From Bacteroidales bacterium (lineage in GTDB: Bacteria > Bacteroidota > Bacteroidia > Bacteroidales > UBA7960): a DNA stretch of 6,828 nt. The stretch lies in assembly GCA_003560215.1 (NCBI GenBank), contig PWIY01000393.1, forward strand, positions 1 to 6,828, in the 5' to 3' direction. The notes under the pieces were generated by a model. The model did not search any database. It saw only the letters and a program-made list of their open reading frames with translations, and was not told where the DNA came from. Below are positions 4,903-6,828 of this stretch, piece after piece (the first letter of the stretch is position 1; each line of letters begins with the position of its first letter). Made by a program: the position numbers and the translations under genes.

Positions 4903-6828
4903 TCGGAACACCCGCCGGTGCATTGCAAAGGTAGCAAATGCAAGTGTATAGCAGCATACGGCAACAGCCATCACAATCATAAAACCTGCCTCCACGGCAA
5001 TCAGCGTTGCCAGGGAAGTACTGATCACTGATACCGAACCGTCGATTCCATAGGCCCAGGGGACCTGGCTTCTGTCATAGCCTGACAGGTATCGTATGCC
5101 AAAGGGAAACATCATTCCCTTGAAAAATGCGGGCACACCAATAAGGATCAGGCTCAGGATGATCTTCGCCGCCAGGGGACCTGCGATACTCCATTGGAGG
5201 ATGGGAGTAAGAAAGAATGTATAGCCCAGCAGCAGCAGGGCCACCAGCAAACCCATGCCTGCAATGGTCGGGGGGTTGGCCGGTAACCGGTTTGAGGTCA
5301 GGCTTCCTGCACCGCTGGCAATCAGCATGGTACTGATCACTGCCGAGAGTGCGAATACCGGCTCTCCGAAATAGAGGACAAAACGCTGAATGAGAATGAT
5401 CTCCACAAACATGTATCCCACCCCAAGTGCACCAAAATAGAACAAAGTACCCCCCTTGCCCCGGTGGCTTTTCCGGATCCGGAACAATGGGAGCAGAATA
5501 AATAAAACCGCAAGGATGGTACTCTGTACAAGGGTCACCACTACGATCAGGTAGCCCAGCTCCAGAAAAGGAACCTGATCCTGTCCGAAAAGCTCTGACA
5601 TTTTTCGGATGTTTCCGATTCTCAGGAACTGCGAAAAATAAGGCTTGTTGTCGGTGGCCGGATCGATCACGAACCCATAATCCTGTAAAAAGGACCGGTC
5701 ACCCTGCATGATCCTGTCCACGTAATTAAAGAAGCCGTCGTCTTCGAGCGTGTTGAACTGTTGTCTCTCTTCCGGGCTGATATCCGGAAGCAGCAAGGGA
5801 TCAAAGAACTTCTCACTGCAAAAATCCCGGATCTTTTTGGCATCCTCACTGTTTAAGGGTGATTTCTTCATTGCAAAGGAAATGGTCCCCCACGACCGGA
5901 TGGCCGCGATGTGATCTTCCGGGTTACCGATCCCGTTTTCTTCAAGTGTGGCAACCAGTGTGGCGAGCAGCTTCAGGCTGGTGCGCGACGGGTAATCTGT
6001 CCAGGTTGAAACCGCAATGAAACCGTCAGCGGCAAGATGATCCCACATCAAAAGAAAAGACTCAAGGGTCATCGTGTAGTTCTCCTGGAGGGCATTGATG
6101 CCCGCGGTGCCCCCGAAAGCATCCTGCTGTGGCAGGATTATCAGGTCGTAGGTTCCCTTTGCACCGGAGGCCAGGAAGTTACGTGGCTCTACCTTATGAA
6201 TTTCAAGGCTGTCGTGCAAGAACAGCCCGCCCGATGCTTCAGCAAATCCATTTTGCAAAATGGACACCACGCCCCGGTTGGGAATAACCGCATCAATGTG
6301 TGCGGCCCCATGGCTGAGTGCATGGGCCAGGGGGGCACCTTCTCCGGCATTCAGCATAAGTACCCGCTCTTTCCGGCCAACCACCCAGGGAAGTTTCTGT
6401 GTGGTCTGGTCAAGGATGTGTCCGGTCTGCCCCGGTGTGTAATTGGGGATTACCCCGTAACGATCAGAATTTACATATATGTTCTTTTTTACCGGAACCT
6501 CGCCGGTGTATGACAGACTCAGTGCCGGGGCAAAGCGCAGCGCCGGGGAGGAAGCCACTTCAATAAAACCGTGTATGTCGGGCTGGCTGTGAAGAATTTC
6601 AGCTTCCGGAAGTTTCATGGTATGGGCCAGATCTTTGTATTCCGATATGGGGATCTCCCCGGGGCGGGCAATCAGCACACCGGCAACCACAAGAGAAAGC
6701 CCGGCAACGGTCAGCTGCAGCGTCCGGCGGACAGGTGTGAGCATGACAAGGGCTGCCATTACTGCAAAAATCCCCACAACGGCCGGTACCTGCTGTGGCA
6801 ACATGCTGTTGAGCAAAAATAAAACAAA
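4900..6828 (-). CDS. Fused membrane / spermidine-synthase-like protein (5' partial)
   Basis: Multi-pass inner-membrane protein resembling the fused permease/spermidine-synthase-like family. The frame is open to the window's right edge and in mid-helix, so the N-terminus and its helices lie outside. Residues are counted from the in-frame TTG at 6816, which is not the true start. Helices lie near 10-28 and 32-50; a soluble Rossmann-like domain spans about 60-405; helices follow near 416-445, 457-482, 486-505, 517-540, 547-570 and 590-630. The domain keeps the SAM-loop-like NAGEG (156-160), YDLIIL (223-228) and the family signature ATDNKPYF (387-394). The tail has MMFPFGIRYLSG and PWAYGIDG. However, the acidic residue after strand 2 is missing (DAVIPN, 175-180), and the first catalytic Asp after YDLIIL is Pro229, with Asp232 kept. 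Spermidine synthesis is therefore unlikely and the true role is unknown. The stop overlaps the methyltransferase start. Confidence 0.85.
   Translation of the reverse strand, partial: FVLFLLNSMLPQQVPAVVGIFAVMAALVMLTPVRRTLQLTVAGLSLVVAGVLIARPGEIPISEYKDLAHTMKLPEAEILHSQPDIHGFIEVASSPALRFAPALSLSYTGEVPVKKNIYVNSDRYGVIPNYTPGQTGHILDQTTQKLPWVVGRKERVLMLNAGEGAPLAHALSHGAAHIDAVIPNRGVVSILQNGFAEASGGLFLHDSLEIHKVEPRNFLASGAKGTYDLIILPQQDAFGGTAGINALQENYTMTLESFLLMWDHLAADGFIAVSTWTDYPSRTSLKLLATLVATLEENGIGNPEDHIAAIRSWGTISFAMKKSPLNSEDAKKIRDFCSEKFFDPLLLPDISPEERQQFNTLEDDGFFNYVDRIMQGDRSFLQDYGFVIDPATDNKPYFSQFLRIGNIRKMSELFGQDQVPFLELGYLIVVVTLVQSTILAVLFILLPLFRIRKSHRGKGGTLFYFGALGVGYMFVEIILIQRFVLYFGEPVFALSAVISTMLIASGAGSLTSNRLPANPPTIAGMGLLVALLLLGYTFFLTPILQWSIAGPLAAKIILSLILIGVPAFFKGMMFPFGIRYLSGYDRSQVPWAYGIDGSVSVISTSLATLIAVEAGFMIVMAVAVCCYTLAFATFAMHRRVFR

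Noticed and set aside
6037..6513. A 158-codon open frame on the plus strand.
   Set aside because: It is antisense to the spermidine-synthase-like domain and has a low-quality composition.

Overview
The window looks like ordinary chromosomal sequence from a member of the Bacteroidota. The evidence is the family variants of the proline dehydrogenase, tandem universal stress protein and rRNA/tRNA methyltransferase, the general lack of Shine-Dalgarno sequences before starts, and stretches resembling the Bacteroidota -7 promoter consensus TAnnTTTG. Base composition is close to balanced by eye, and no phage, transposon, CRISPR or RNA gene is visible. The assignment to phylum rests on pattern recognition, not on a search.

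Layout. Positions 1-123 (+) hold the last 40 codons of an unrecognised upstream gene. Next on the plus strand is an AbgT-family transporter (205-1737), followed by a strong intrinsic terminator (1835-1864). A possible promoter and a 15-bp in-frame tandem repeat (1887-1916) then precede a two-gene unit: a tandem-domain universal stress protein (1932-2843) and, 21 bp later, a monofunctional proline dehydrogenase (2865-4031). Only 5 bp further on, two convergent minus-strand genes begin. A SpoU/TrmH-type RNA 2'-O-methyltransferase (4037-4900) lies downstream of a large membrane protein with a spermidine-synthase-like domain (4900-6828). The membrane protein runs off the right edge, so its N-terminus is missing. 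Its TAA stop and the methyltransferase ATG share one base, which implies translational coupling.

How the genes may work together. The plus-strand genes suggest small-molecule transport (aminobenzoyl-glutamate-like or antimetabolite), stress sensing and proline oxidation into the respiratory chain. The universal stress protein and proline dehydrogenase are probably co-transcribed. The minus-strand pair joins an RNA-modifying enzyme to a membrane protein whose spermidine-synthase-like fold has lost key residues. I do not see a clear new multi-gene system. The best leads are the degenerate synthase domain in the membrane protein, the stress-protein/proline-dehydrogenase pairing and the tandem repeat in the leader of that operon.
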